Of a DNA stretch of 64,000 nucleotides, positions 1 to 11,699 are shown piece after piece. The stretch is from Enoplolaimus lenunculus. Taxonomy: Eukaryota > Nematoda > Enoplea > Enoplida > Thoracostomopsidae. The stretch spans positions 130,355 through 194,354 of the forward strand of contig JASANG010002946.1 of NCBI GenBank assembly GCA_030248215.1, read 5' to 3'. The notes under the pieces were generated by a model that saw only the letters and a list, made by a program, of their open reading frames with translations, did no database searches and was not told where the DNA came from. Numbering within the stretch: position 1 is the stretch's first letter; the number at the start of each line of letters is the position of its first letter. A program made the position numbers and the translations under genes.

Positions 1-39
1 CTCCTCTTATTACCCCCTCTCTTACTTCGGTCACTACAG
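1..39 (+). mobile_element. right end of a TA-flanked MITE (CTGTAGTGACC family)
   Basis: The window opens inside an element that ends with CACTACAG followed by TA. The same end closes the complete copies at 41191-41670 and 49980-50632. The left part lies outside the window. Confidence 0.6.
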
Positions 40-293
40 TACGTTTGTATGCAAATGAGCCATCGTACAAACAATAATTAAACACGGCCTCGCTGAGGTG
101 AGGTCGCGAAAATGGTTAATTATATAAACGAGGGCGTTCAACTTAGACTAAGCCTAAATCACAACCTTGGCCTAAGCCGTAAAGTAAAGATTGGACCTAT
201 GATTCAAAACTGCTGTATATTAGCATATCTGTCGCATTAATGTGAAAATCTGTGTAACCACAATTTATAGCTAATCGGCAGGTTCGTTCGATA

Positions 294-465
294 CGCCCAT
301 GTATATAGGACAGGCCGGATCGTGTTCCGGCGGGGCTGTAATAGAGTCAGTATAAACTTTAACCTAACTTTTTTGGTTTAGGCTTAGGCTTAATACGCTT
401 AAGCGTAGGCTTAGGCTTAGGAGTATGCTTATACTACTGTTCCGGCCCTGTTCTATACACTGGTC
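294..465 (+). mobile_element. hAT-type MITE with TTAGGC core
   Basis: Inverted ends resemble GCCCATGTATAGAACAGG. The core holds several TTAGGC units. It is flanked by the 8-bp direct repeat GTTCGATA (286-293 and 466-473), the target duplication expected of hAT transposons. Confidence 0.75.
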
Positions 466-773
466 GTTCGATATATGTTGGCCGTTAACCACACGCCATT
501 ATATTTTACCTGTCAAAACTAATGTTTAATCAATGGGGTCCAAAAAGCTTTTCTTACTAAACTTTATATGAGCTTTAATAATTAATTACAATGCTAATCA
601 ATCTTAGCATTAGAAAATTGTGAAAATTTAATATATGTTTTAAGCACGGTTGTGAAGGTATTTTTGAAATAATGGTTTAAAAAGACCAAATAATTTACCG
701 GAAACTTTTCAAGTTCTACTTTATGCTTTGGTTAAAAAACACTTGTTCCGGAACACAAGTTATCGGTCCTGTC

Positions 774-976
774 GGGCAATGTAAGGAACAGGGGCGGAAC
801 AGTATTAAAAGCATATTACTAAGCCCAAGCCTAAACTTAAGCGTAGTTTTGAGAATATTACTAAGCTTAGACGTAAGTCTAAGCCTAAGGCAAGCAAAAA
901 AGAATAGTCTAAAGCTTAAGGTTATTTTTTTCTCGTCCCACAGAAAAACGTTCTACCCCCGATCGTTACATGGACC
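774..976 (-). mobile_element. hAT-type MITE with TTAGGC core
   Basis: Inverted ends read as CAATGTAAGGAACAGG and its reverse. The core has CCTAAG units. It is flanked by GTCCTGTC (766-773) and GTCCTATC (977-984), 7 of 8 bases equal. Confidence 0.65.
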
Positions 977-1344
977 GTCCTATCTTACCTCGACAGCCCA
1001 CAGATCGTATATTTTTAAAGTTTGGTTAAAGTACAGCAGGCTTTGGCTTTAGACTAATTTTGATTTAACATACTGTGGGAGTAAAGGACTGCGTAACATC
1101 ATGGTGCCTTGTGGTTCAATACTCCAAAAATAAACATTCTCAAAATAACATAGCTATACATCGTTTATCACAATAGGTATTTTGAACATTTCGAATAACA
1201 GATTATCGTCAAACGATTAAACCTAAATCACTTTGTCTATTACCATTTTAACTAATGTGAATAACAAAAACAGTTTTGTGGTCTGTAAAACTTGCCAGCA
1301 CAATGTACGTTTTATTTTATCTCCGCAATCTGTACACCCAAAAT

Positions 1345-1490
1345 GGCCCATGTATAGAACAGGGTCGGAATAGTAGTATAATCATATTCCTAAAGCCTAA
1401 GCCTATGCAAAAAAATTAGTCTAAAGTTTAAACTGACTCTTTATTATAGCCCCTCCGGAAAATGATACGGCACTATTCTATACATGGGGC
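1345..1490 (-). mobile_element. hAT-type MITE with TTAGGC core
   Basis: Starts GGCCCATGTATAGAACAGG and ends with its inverted copy. Short CCTAAG core. Flanks CCCAAAAT and CCCAAAAC look like an 8-bp target duplication. Confidence 0.7.
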
Positions 1491-1993
1491 CCCAAAACTA
1501 ATTGACTCACAGTAAAACAGTTTTAGAGGTTTCGTCTAAAAGGGTTGCATGGTATTATGAAAGCGATCCTATGTTTATTTTAAGGCTCAAAAGGTATATC
1601 CGAGCATGGTTACGAGCCTAAAACAAGCCTATCAACCAGTCTAAAACTACGTCTAACTCGAAATAGATAAGCTTAAGTTTGCGCTTTTGCAATTTTGCGG
1701 AACAACGGTATAACAGCCGTCAACGTAAAACATGACATGGGAAATGGGTTCATTAAAATGGACTCGCTCTGATTTTAAGCACAATTCAAAATCATAATCA
1801 CTAGTTCGCGTACGTCATCAGATTTTAATTGCGAGACAGTATGGAACTAAAGATATTAATCTTTACAGTAGGATGGAATTGTACCGCAGCAGTGATCCAT
1901 TCTGACAGAATCTGCAAAAACTTGCGTTCAAAAGTTTAGTAGCTAACTGAACCAGAGGACGCGGAACCAACGTGGCCCAATATTTTCGGAACG

Positions 1994-2187
1994 GGCCCAT
2001 GTAAAGATCAGGGGCGGAACGTTTTTCTATGAGAGTACATTAGAGTAAGCTTTAGTTTTAGACTAATTTGTTGCCTGGCTTAGGCTTAGGCTTAGGCTTG
2101 GGAATATGCTCATTGTTACGCTTAGGCTTAGGTTAGGCTTAGGAATATGCTTATAATACTGTTCCGCCTCTATTCTTTACATTGGCC
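1994..2187 (+). mobile_element. hAT-type MITE with TTAGGC core
   Basis: Starts GGCCCATGTAAAGATCAGG and ends TTCTTTACATTGGCC. TTAGGC units inside. Perfect 8-bp target duplication TCGGAACG at 1986-1993 and 2188-2195. Confidence 0.8.
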
Positions 2188-2632
2188 TCGGAACGCATAG
2201 CTCAGAACATATTCGTAAACGATTAGCCTAAACGGCAACGTAAAAATAAGTCGAAAACTAAGCCTAACCTAAAATATCCTACTCTAAAAAGTCTAACGCA
2301 GTCCAACGAGATCAAAAAAGACTTCGCTACATCTAACATGGGTATAGAGGTCGATAGTCTGTACGATAAAGGTTAATTAGTTTGTTGTGTGATTCCGGTC
2401 TGTGTAAACTTTGCTTTTGTGCTATTTTTTAAATTTGCTCTCAAAGCTGTTTTAGTAATCACTTTACATTTCGGATAAAGCAGACGCTTCAGGTATTAAT
2501 AGTTTCGATTTTATGCTAACATTGTCGAGCAAGCACCTTTACTTATATCTTTCTCGGCAAAAAAGGTTTCTATAATTCTTAGTTAAAATTTTTTTCGAAA
2601 ATTGCTATACTTCACTTTTTGTGTCAAAGCAT

Positions 2633-2829
2633 GGTCCATGTAAAAATCAGGGGCGGAGAGTTTTTCGGTGGTACTAGGATAGAGTAAGCATAAACTTTAG
2701 ACTTATTTTTTGCTTGGCTTAGACTTAGGCTTAGGAATATGCTCATTCTTGTGCTTCGGTTTAGGCTTAGGCTGAGGCTTAGGAATATGCTTATACTACT
2801 GTCCCCCGCCCCTGTTCTTTACATTGGCC
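2633..2829 (+). mobile_element. hAT-type MITE with TTAGGC core
   Basis: Same subfamily as the copy at 1994. Flanks CAAAGCAT (2625-2632) and CAAAGCGT (2830-2837) differ by one base. Confidence 0.75.
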
Positions 2830-3121
2830 CAAAGCGTTAACGATGGTGATAGAATAATTTTTGCGAAACCTTTGTCACATAAATATTTTTTGATTGATTT
2901 TAACAACCAGATCCAAACTATAGCCTGTATTCTGAAATGTGTATAGCACGTATCACTAGTTGATGAAATGTCTTGTAACTTTCGAAGCAGCAAATGTTGA
3001 CGCGCCAAAATTCAGCACATATTTCGCATATGATTTGCTCTACTCGTGTACCAATTTTGAGTGAAAAAAATGCAATAGTTAGTGACCTTGAAAACACATT
3101 ACTAGTTGATGATAGTTGCTA

Positions 3122-3233
3122 TAGAAATTTGACAATATGGGTCTAGGATTCGAATCCCGAACACTCGGATCTGAGGCATTTATCATCACCACAACACTCG
3201 AATCTGAGGCTTTTATCATTACAACTCAGTGCT
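3122..3233 (-). repeat. tRNA-derived sequence next to the piggyBac element
   Basis: Read on the minus strand it contains GGGATTCGAATCC, a good Pol III B box, preceded by a tRNA-like stretch with an anticodon-loop-like CCTCAGATC. A segment of about 48 bp containing GCCTCAGAT is duplicated in tandem. It stops at the TTAA where the piggyBac element begins. It looks like a tRNA pseudogene or SINE head, not a working tRNA. Confidence 0.4.
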
Positions 3234-3237
3234 TTAA

Positions 3238-5439
3238 CCCTCAACGGCCCGGCAAAATTTTCACCTTAATCAGCCCAACGGTCTACATATGTAGACAACA
3301 CAACTAGCGTTAGTTTTGGCTTATCTCAGGGTGCTCTCCTCCTTTAACTGGCTTGAGACAGTCAGAACTAGTGTTCTGGCGGAGTTCCACCCGCTCCCCG
3401 TCCAGCCTCCCACTGCGGGCGCGTTGTCCAGTTAAGCATAGTCGTTGCACGTTATGGTGCGATTCATGTGGTTCTTGCACACTTGTTTTCCACATGACGA
3501 ACAGCTCAATCTCGTAGATTTGTGACAACTTGTGACCTGACATTTGGTCGGTTTACCAGATGTAGAAGGTTCGTTTCGCTTTTGAGGCAGCCCGTAAGCC
3601 ATAAATGAATCCTTTGATTTTGCGTAAATTTTTTCACTACTGTAACGTTTGGTCATATTGTCTTGCGCTAGTTGTTCGGCTACTTTTTTCATGAAAACAT
3701 TGCGTGACTTTTGATATCCGTTCAGTTTCATGACAATGAATGCGTTGTGCAACGCAATATCAATCATATTGAAAACGCAGACTAGAGGATAACGATTCGT
3801 TTTGCGTTTGCAGGTAAAATCATCAATGCAAGAGTCCATTTCATCAACCCCGCCTTTTCCCAAATTATAATCCAAGATAACTGCTGGTTTTTTGTCCTCT
3901 CTGCTGGTGCAAACTTCGTTTTTCACATGAACTGAACTTAGTAATAGCACATTTTTATTTTTCTTTGGACAATAAGACGCCAACATTATGCGGTTATTGT
4001 GGTCCCATAAAAATCGGGTGCTATAGACCTCTTGTTCTTTTGTTGACTTTAGCACCGGAGGTACGCTGCGGCGATTTGCCATTATTGTGCCTGTGCACGT
4101 TAGCCCACTTTGTAATAGGTCCACAGCCAATTCATGGGATGTGAAATAGCGGTCCATGAAAATGTTTCGCTGAGTGTTACAGTATGGTTGAATAAGATCC
4201 ATTACGATGCGTTTAGCAAGCCCTACGGCCCGTTCGCCTTCACGCCCTGTATAAATATTTCCTTTTAGGGCATATCCATTCCGAGCATCGCAAAGCCAGA
4301 ATATTTTTACGCCGTACTTAGCAGGTTTCGCCGGCATGTACGCTCGCCCCGGTGCATATCCTCTATACCCGTAGAGCTGTTCATCTACTGTAAGTGATTC
4401 GGACGGTATATAATGAAGACGTAAGTTGGACTGAAATAGGTCCCAAACATCTCGTATAGCAGCCATTTTGTCACTTTTTTGATGCTCGCGGCGAGTCAGT
4501 TTGTTGTCGAATGTTACATTTTCCAGCAACTGTTTCATTCTGTTTTTTGACAGCGCACAGCGGTAAAAGGGCCTGCTGTCGTTTTTTGTGAATAGTGAAG
4601 CCACTGGAGACATGTTATCGCGATCTGCACCAGCTCTGATTACCACCCCAAGCCAAGCTTTCAGCTCGCACATTGGTAGCGTTGAAAAATTGCGCGCCCG
4701 CAGTCGCCTACTAGTGAGTCGCTGAATTGTATGTAAAATGGGCTCGTTTATATAAAGATAAAATGCTTGTGACTCTGTTGTAGGGTTTACTGCAGTGCCT
4801 TCGCGAAAGCGAATTATATTTCTAGCTAACACACGGACAGGCGGTGTTGTAGAATGCCACTCAACACCCGTCGCTGACAAAACACATTACTTCCACTAGA
4901 AGTCTCGTCCATATCGCTCAACTCACTACTAGATGCGTCCGATTGTTTTTGTAATTCACCATCACTATCTTGCTCATAAATAGCAGCCTCTTCACTACTG
5001 CATTGACCTAACTCAACTGATTCTGAGTCGTCATTTGAACTATTGTCGTCCGGTTTGTCATCTTCTGTCTCTGAATCACTTGGTTCTAATACACGTCGTA
5101 CGACCTCAGTCAAAGATAATTTATACAAACCTGACATTTCCCTGACTTTACCTCACCATACAAAACCGTATGTAAGAACAAAACGTTCCAATTCTTGTCA
5201 AAACTCAAACTATGATCAAATCAACATCTGTCTACATATGTAGACGGTCGGGTTATATAGGTATATGACTCACTGTACAGCAAACTTTTGTTCCCACAAT
5301 GCTATAAGTTTTTTATACTACTATAACAGAATAATTATCGATGGAAATTAAACAATAGATTCTTAACTATAGCACCTGCCGAACAATCAATTGCCGAACT
5401 GGTTATGTCTACATATGTAGACTGTCGGGCCATTGAGGG
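3238..5439 (-). mobile_element. piggyBac-family DNA transposon, nearly complete
   Basis: Both ends abut TTAA (3234-3237 and 5440-5443), the piggyBac target site. The inverted ends are CCCTCAACGGCCCGGCA and CCCTCAATGGCCCGACA. The perfect 16-bp palindrome GTCTACATATGTAGAC lies near both ends (3281-3296, 5407-5422) and once more inside the 5' end (5230-5245), probably as transposase-binding sites. Total length is about 2.2 kb with one transposase gene on the minus strand. The matching TTAA flanks and small number of defects suggest a fairly young insertion. Confidence 0.92.
3432..5137 (-). CDS. piggyBac transposase, one frameshift
   Basis: The main frame (3432-4880) codes for 482 residues with the DDE domain of piggyBac transposases (DDE_Tnp_1_7). 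Candidate catalytic acidic residues are D166 in LTVDEQLYGYRG, D243 in FMDRYFTS, and D346 with D349 in GGVDEMD. The C-terminus is a cysteine-rich domain (C447, C452, C460, C463, C468, C478 region) as used for end binding. The N-terminal acidic segment starts at MSGLYKLSLTEVVRR (5137) and runs in another frame to about 4885, where a TTTT run joins the two. With one correction the length would be about 565 residues, near the 594 of insect piggyBac. The frameshift may be a real inactivation or an assembly error. The neighbouring region holds no other gene of the element. Confidence 0.9.
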
Positions 5440-5443
5440 TTAA

Positions 5444-7160
5444 TTTGCTCATCGACTCTACGCATCCAGGAAGAGTTAGTGTTTTAAATAGTTTTCGCAT
5501 GCTCAGAGCAAAAGGTGTTATACAAAACCAGAAAAACAGAACATATTCGTTATCGAACTGTTGGCCCATGTAAAGATGAAGGGCGGAACGTTTTTCTGTA
5601 AGACTATGATAGAGTAAACTTCAGTTTAGACTATTTTTTTGCTTGATTTAGGCTTAGGCTTAGGCTTAGGAATATTCTTATAATACTGTTCCACCCCTGT
5701 TCTTTACATTTGGAGTGATAAGAATAAAAGCACATTTAACAGGCTTTAAAATAACCTTTTGGACCACAACGATAAAAAGTTTACTTGAGGTTTACCATCG
5801 CGAACCGAAGTCCTGGCTACTCGTCTTGTCAAAGCAAATTACCACTGATCAGTGATTTGGTGAAGTCAGCTGTTCCGGATTGGTTAAATATTTCTTTTTA
5901 GTTTTCCTATTACCATACGGTAGGTAGAATTTACCATAATTGCTTGTTAATATGCGTAACCATTTCAACTGTTTCCCAAGATACCAGGTTTGGCCATCTG
6001 AGAGCAAATCCTGGCAAACGAGGGAGCCAGGGAAGTTAGCTCCTCCTGATACGTCTAGCAATGTTTCGACCTCGCTTGTATTAAGTCTTTTGCCTGTCAA
6101 ACTGTTGCAGGACGTACTTCAGTCACTCTAATCCGGATTGTATGAGGTTCAATAACAACGCATGTATTGGCAATTGGTACGGCAACACCGTCCTAGGGTT
6201 TTTAGCATTCGTTCATCGAGCCTGTAGCGAGAGGGGGGTCACTGGGGGCTCAATCCGCCCATGGAAAAATTATACTCCCGTCTAAAAAATTTCAACCTTG
6301 CTTGTATAAGTCATTGAAAAAACCTTGTATGCCTTAAATTGAATATTTCTAGCAGCTCTAGCAAGGTGAGCTGGCTACGGGATTGTTTTTCATTATATAT
6401 AAGACTACTCGGAGATTTAAAAACAATTTGGACCGTTTCGTATAAAAAATATCAATTTTAGAATATATTTTGTTAAATTTCAAAAACAGCTGAGGGATAA
6501 AGAGTAAAAACCGAATCTCAACGCGATATCTTACAAAATGTTTAATTAAATATCTGCAAAGTTTCACCAAAATTCCTGCTGAAGTCAGACCGTTTTTTAG
6601 TTGATGCAATGCCGGAGCAGGCTCGGGTGGAGGATCCCCCGAAATTCCAGGGTGGAGGCCTCCAAACTCACGAGCGTAGCGAGCGACAAGCCAGACGCAT
6701 TTTAAAACTTAAGCTGTTCTGTTGCAACCGGTTAGCGATGGGCCTCTTTACGGGCGGGGGCCCCTAAATGGGGGTATGGGGGTGGCTGCTCTGTCCCTGA
6801 GTTGATGCATTTTGTTCACAACTTTCAGAAAGCTTTGTAAATCACACACCTGACAGACAGAAGTTTGCTGTCAAATTGCGGGCTTTTAAATTGGTCAATT
6901 AATTTAAAAAGCCTTTCGAGTGCTAAAACGTAAAACACAAAATATTTTTTCCATCTGACCCAAAGATTTGTTGCTACACAGAACATTTTTCGTATAATTG
7001 AAACTTTGGACTGTGCCAGATTTGCAATTTTACAGCTCGGAATACGATTACTATAGCTTCGGTAGAAATTAAAACGAAATAATTTATGTTTACAGTTTGA
7101 TCATTAGTGTTTGTAATACCGTAATAATAGGGGAGAGAAATAAGATTCAGGGGTTCATAG
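5444..7160. other. gene-free stretch
   Basis: Contains the MITE at 5563-5713 and fragments of a G-rich repeat (about 6230-6310 and 6630-6790) that recurs near 12400-12550, 49480-49780, 57350-57440 and 61160-61250. Overlapping open frames on both strands at 5850-6130 show no recognisable domain. Nothing else is seen. Confidence 0.5.
5563..5713 (+). mobile_element. hAT-type MITE with TTAGGC core
   Basis: Starts GGCCCATGTAAAGATGAAGG and ends with CCACCCCTGTTCTTTACATT. TTAGGC units inside. No convincing target duplication remains. Confidence 0.6.
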
Positions 7161-7162
7161 GT

Positions 7163-7737
7163 TTGGATCAAGGGTCTTTCCGTTATTCGTCAGCCGGTAT
7201 TTGCCCAAATATGGTTCGATTATGAAAATTTTTGCATATTTGAGTTTCTCATGACGTCTCCTGAACATTCTACGCATGAATTTGAATTTTTGAAAAATTC
7301 AATCTTTTGAAGTTCCAAGGTGCCTCTTTTTGAACTATTAATAGTTGTAAAAAGTTTAACAAATTATGTGCCATCGACGCAGCTTGTAGAGCTGAAGAGA
7401 ATGATATTAAATGCCCCGTAATTAGACGATTGGTTAACGAATTATTGTCAAATAACTTGTTGACCAATCGTCCAATTGCGGAAAATTGAACACCATTCCA
7501 CTCAGCTCCGCTAGCTGCGTCGGTCGATATACAATTTGTTAAAATTTTTGACAAGAATTTTTTCGGTCGCAGAAAGGACCTTGGATCTTCAAACTCGAAT
7601 TCTTCAAAAATACAAATTTATCCATGGAATAATTAGGGGAAGTCATGAGAAGCCCAAATATGCAAAAATTTTCAAAATCAAACCATTTTTAGACAAACGC
7701 GGCCTGCGGGATAACGGAAAACAACCTGGATCAATAG
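7163..7737. repeat. large imperfect fold-back element (~570 bp)
   Basis: The left arm (about 7163-7450) and right arm (about 7455-7737) are inverted copies over almost their whole length. Examples are GCAAAAATTTTC on the right against GAAAATTTTTGCATATTTG on the left, and GACGATTGGT next to the centre against ACCAATCGTC. The centre lies near 7452 (AATTATTGTCAAATAACTTG). The apparent open frames here are by-products of the palindrome. It may be a fold-back MITE. Transcription would give a long hairpin RNA. Confidence 0.75.
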
Positions 7738-7919
7738 TGGCCCCATATCGAATCTACGACAGTTCGTCACCGGATTATAAGTTAAGTTCGCTGACTACGA
7801 AATCCACTAACCGAACGTAAACCAGGGTTCGCGGTAATACGTCTAAGGTCTATAACAGTATATTAAGTAACGAACTAAAGTCGTAGAGAATGCCATGAGC
7901 AGAAAGCATGTGGTCTAAA

Positions 7920-8037
7920 AACAACGGGAGATTTGGTTGAAAAATAAGCAACAGTCCGTAGCCGAATAGTAAACGGAAGGTATCTCCCTTGAGAGGCAAA
8001 ATAATAAATCAGCCCCCACTGATTCGGATCACTACAG
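7920..8037 (+). mobile_element. partial CTGTAGTGACC-family MITE
   Basis: Carries the family sequence AACAGTCCGTAGCCGAATAG and ends TCACTACAG before TA, but has no left end. Confidence 0.55.
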
Positions 8038-8477
8038 TACAGGCAAAACTTTTACTTAAAATTAAGTACTGTGTATGTTAGGTATTTTCTGCTGATATAA
8101 AAAAAGAAACTAAATATTTCATTCTCGTCCGGAAATGAATTAAAAGGTTTGATATTAATTACCATATCGGAGCTTATGCCTACGTATCGAATACATAGGC
8201 GTTCCGCTGCGTCTTATTGCACCAAAGACCATATTAATTTTGTTTTCACCTGGTTTTTAACAACAGGTGGTGTGCTTTCTATCTGCACTCTGTTAGGCTT
8301 TTTAGACTCTTAGATAGCCTAAACACGTTAATAGAAATGCCGCAAAAATATCCATAGATCACATTTTTGCAAGAAATAATGGCCTGAAACGTTTTCAGTG
8401 GACGAAGAAGAGTTCTAGACGACTCGACGATCCTTTGGCGCCCCCTTAGCTAGGCATGGCTACCCCACCAGTTCCTT

Positions 8478-8668
8478 GGCCCAATTTACTTTTAGGGCCA
8501 TCCCGGTTTCTAGTGGGTCTGTAAAAAAGTAGGCTTACATTCTAGATTACATTTGTTTGTTTAGGCTTAGGCTTAGGCTTAGGCTTAGGAATACACTTTT
8601 GCAACACTTAGGCTTAAACTCAGAAATACGCTTAACCTACTGTTACGGTCCTAAGAGTAATATTAGCC
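8478..8668 (+). mobile_element. hAT-type MITE with TTAGGC core, third subfamily
   Basis: Ends resemble GGCCAATGTTACTTTTAGGG, as in the other copies of this subfamily, with TTAGGC units inside. Target duplication not clear. Confidence 0.6.
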
Positions 8669-9021
8669 AAGTTCTTTTATAGTAAACGTTTAAGCACGTA
8701 TTGCCATACCTAGGCTTGAGGCTTTATTAATGTTTCTTGTTATAAACATTTCTTGACATTGTGGAAATTTCCGATATTTTTTGTAAAATACAAATCTATA
8801 CAGTGCCTAAGGGTGGATTTTTAGAATTTTACGACTGCTGTAGAAATCTACGTTTTTAAGCCAGCCATAAAGCTTAGTACAAAAGGAGCGTAGCCATCGT
8901 TTTCAAACGGGGGTACGTTTTTAAAAATATTGAGAAGCTGAAAGTTTTGCTAATTGTAAAATATAATCCTGGTTAAAAATTATAATGTGTGCTCCTTTAT
9001 GCCAAGAGTGGTTAACGGTTT

Positions 9022-9300
9022 CAACAAGAGTATGCAACAGGATAAATTCTGTGTAGAAAAGAATGTATATACCAAGTGTACGTTGCATTTTGTGGTCGAC
9101 CCCCAAGGGGGGTCAAGTTTGGTGATTTTTTTCAATTTTACACGTAGAAATATTGCAGTTGTAAACTAACTCCGTTTATCATTTTAAAAGCATACACATT
9201 CTACGTTTCAAACATCATTTACCCCCCCCCCTCTAAATAAGGCAACTCCCGGTGATACATTTTGTACCACACAATTTTTTGTAGTTGCATACTCTTGTTA
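9022..9300. mobile_element. MITE with CAACAAGAGTATGCAAC ends
   Basis: Left end CAACAAGAGTATGCAAC and right end GTTGCATACTCTTGTTAG are inverted copies. Related copies lie at 31101-31330, 34748-35035, 35311-35532 and 58950-59215. Confidence 0.6.
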
Positions 9301-9329
9301 GAGTGATCATCCACTGTTGGTTATACTTG

Positions 9330-9545
9330 CTAATGTTCTTTCAAAACTTAAGTATGCTATAAAGATTCGAACGCAACTGTATTTGGTCTTGGAGTCATTT
9401 ATGCACAACAATTAGAGATAATTGACATTCATGGACTCTAAGGGTTTAGAGACCCTATCCGATCACGGACTGTTGGACTCTTATTGATTGGGACTCAAAG
9501 TGGGTACCCTACATCTTATTACATCCGCTTATTCGGGCACTACAG
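9330..9545 (+). mobile_element. partial CTGTAGTGACC-family MITE
   Basis: Ends TTCGGGCACTACAG before TA. The internal GATTGGGACTCAAA stretch matches the copy at 49980-50632. The left end is missing. Confidence 0.55.
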
Positions 9546-10067
9546 TACGACGTAGTACTTAAGTATGTGCTAAGCAAATACTTAATAAATAACATTTTGT
9601 CGTTTTTAAGCATGTTATATAATTTTGGTTTAATTAAAATTATAGACTCATCATGTTTCATTAATATAAAGCAAAACTTTTGTTTTCTGGTTTTGGCAAT
9701 GACTGACCGCTTCGATTCCGTGCCTATCAACCTGTGATACCCCCGTATTTTTTCTGACTCCACTCCTGGAAAAACGTTCAATACATATTTTAGTTCTTAA
9801 TCTAAAATTCCAGCTGGTTCCAGGTTCGCAATAGTTATCGGGTTGCAAGCAATTTAGTTGATTAACCTGAATTGTAGTACGAGCGGCACCTGGTTTTACC
9901 GATGTTTTTGCGTCTCGGTATATTAGTTTAAACTTTTTTTCGCCACAGCCTAAGTATGGTACATTTAGTTTGAATAGTTTGTAAAATATTAGAATTTTTT
10001 ATTTACTTAACTCTTGAAGGATTCTGAACGTCAAATTGAAAACAATGTTTTACGCTAAATGCATTCG

Positions 10068-10074
10068 CTACTAC

Positions 10075-10107
<33 letters not shown>

Positions 10108-10108
10108 A

Positions 10109-10160
<52 letters not shown>

Positions 10161-10175
10161 ATACTACTACTACTA
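10068..10175. repeat. (TAC)n microsatellite
   Basis: About 36 trinucleotide units, almost pure TAC with a few AAT or AAC changes. The poly-valine frame across it on the minus strand is not a gene. Confidence 0.95.
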
Positions 10176-10847
10176 TTTTTAGCTGGTTAAATTCGCCAGA
10201 GACCAATATCTGTTTTCTTGTTTATTAGTACTATCCGTTTACATCTTGCATGGTGCAAGTTTAGAAAATTGCGGCTATTCCTTTTTATATACGACCCGTT
10301 TTTCAACCACACTGCAATCAATAGAATAAGTTTTTGCATATTTTTGCCTAGGCTTTAGATTTTAGACAATGGTTTAGCAATATAAATGCTTAGATTATTG
10401 TTACGCCGCTAAATGTAATATTAATAGTCTGAATGGGTATGAGCAGATGTCAAAATGAAATAAAATCAATTTTTGATTAAATTGGTATACTAAAATCGTT
10501 GACCATCTCTTATCGGGAAACAGGTTATGCCTGACAGTGCGCTGCGATAATTCTGTCGTCCAGTAAACACTTCCTGTGTTGATATTTGGGTTCTTGTACA
10601 CTTTCCTCTCATATAAGATTAAGGCTTAAGTTATGGCTTAGGCTTGAGTAACGGTTTAGGCAAAGATGTACGTTTCGTGGGATGTGGACTAGAGTGAATG
10701 TTTGTACTTGACTTTTTAGATATATTTCGCTATTGAAGAGCTTGCTTTCAATATCGAACTGCTATATTGTATCTGTTTAGTTAATCCCGTACAAAAAATG
10801 CCCGTCTACCATCAATTTTTATAAAGCCTTAGCCTAGACAAAAATCA

Positions 10848-11039
10848 GTCAATGTGTTACTTTGAGGGACGTAACAGTAGATTAAGCTTATTCTTAAGCC
10901 TAAGCCTAAGCCTACGCTTTGCAAAAGCGTATTCCTAAGCCTAAGCCTAAGCCTAAGCAAAAAATATAATCTAGAATCTAAACCTACTCTTTTATAGAAG
11001 CACCAGAAACCTGGACGCCCCTTAAAGTAACATAGGCCC
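10848..11039 (-). mobile_element. hAT-type MITE with TTAGGC core, third subfamily
   Basis: Ends are GTTACTTTGAGGG and CCCCTTAAAGTAACAT, with two blocks of CCTAAG units. Flanks AAAAATCA (10840-10847) and AAGAATCA (11040-11047) differ by one base. Confidence 0.7.
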
Positions 11040-11699
11040 AAGAATCAATGCCTTAGCCTTCTAAACCTAAACCTATGCCTGGGAACACGTGTAGCTTAAG
11101 CCTGATAGGACTTTAGTAAAAATCGTCTATTAAAAACATATTCAAAACGTAACTTACTTATTTTCTAGTGTCTTCCTGTGACCTGTTCCATAGTTTAACT
11201 AAAAATAGATACAGTTTCGTTTAGTTTGTACTGATGCGACTCAAGTCATGCGTAACATATTACGAGCATCAGGCAGAGTGTAGAGATAAAAGCATTTAGT
11301 GCCGCTGGGTTCAGATTTTAATTTTTTTAAATTTGAGGTAAATTTCAATTGACAGGTGTTAGACGTTGGTCTTTTGAGTTTGTTCCGCAGGCATATTTGA
11401 ACCGCTGGTAAAAATAGATTGGACTACGGTGTTACAATTAACGGTTGTATAGATTATTCACCCCGTTGTGAATTGTAGGCGTAAATCAAGCATTTATAAC
11501 TTAGCTAGCGATCAGTTGGCTTAAAAATCAAAGCAATTTGAATATGAAATCAAATTGGCCAAACATTTTGAGTGGGTAAAAGATACCGGCAGAATAACTA
11601 AGCCAAATGAGAGGCTGGACGTGATGCGAGATTATAGGCAGTTTAAACAATGCTTAATTTGTTAAACTTTACCAAATATCTATAATGCGTTATCGAAAA

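Larger units (their letters stand above)
40..3120. other. gene-free stretch with five hAT-type MITEs
   Basis: Apart from the MITEs listed separately (294-465, 774-976, 1345-1490, 1994-2187, 2633-2829), I see no gene, RNA or tandem array here. The short open frames have no coding character and several overlap the MITEs. Confidence 0.6.
8038..10067. other. gene-free stretch with repeats
   Basis: Holds a TTAGGC MITE (8478-8668), a MITE with CAACAAGAGTATGCAAC ends (9022-9300) and the right part of a CTGTAGTGACC element (about 9330-9545). No gene is supported. Confidence 0.5.

Noticed and set aside
5849-6131. Overlapping open frames on both strands
   Set aside because: No domain, no splice context, and the two strands are equally open. 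Left unannotated.
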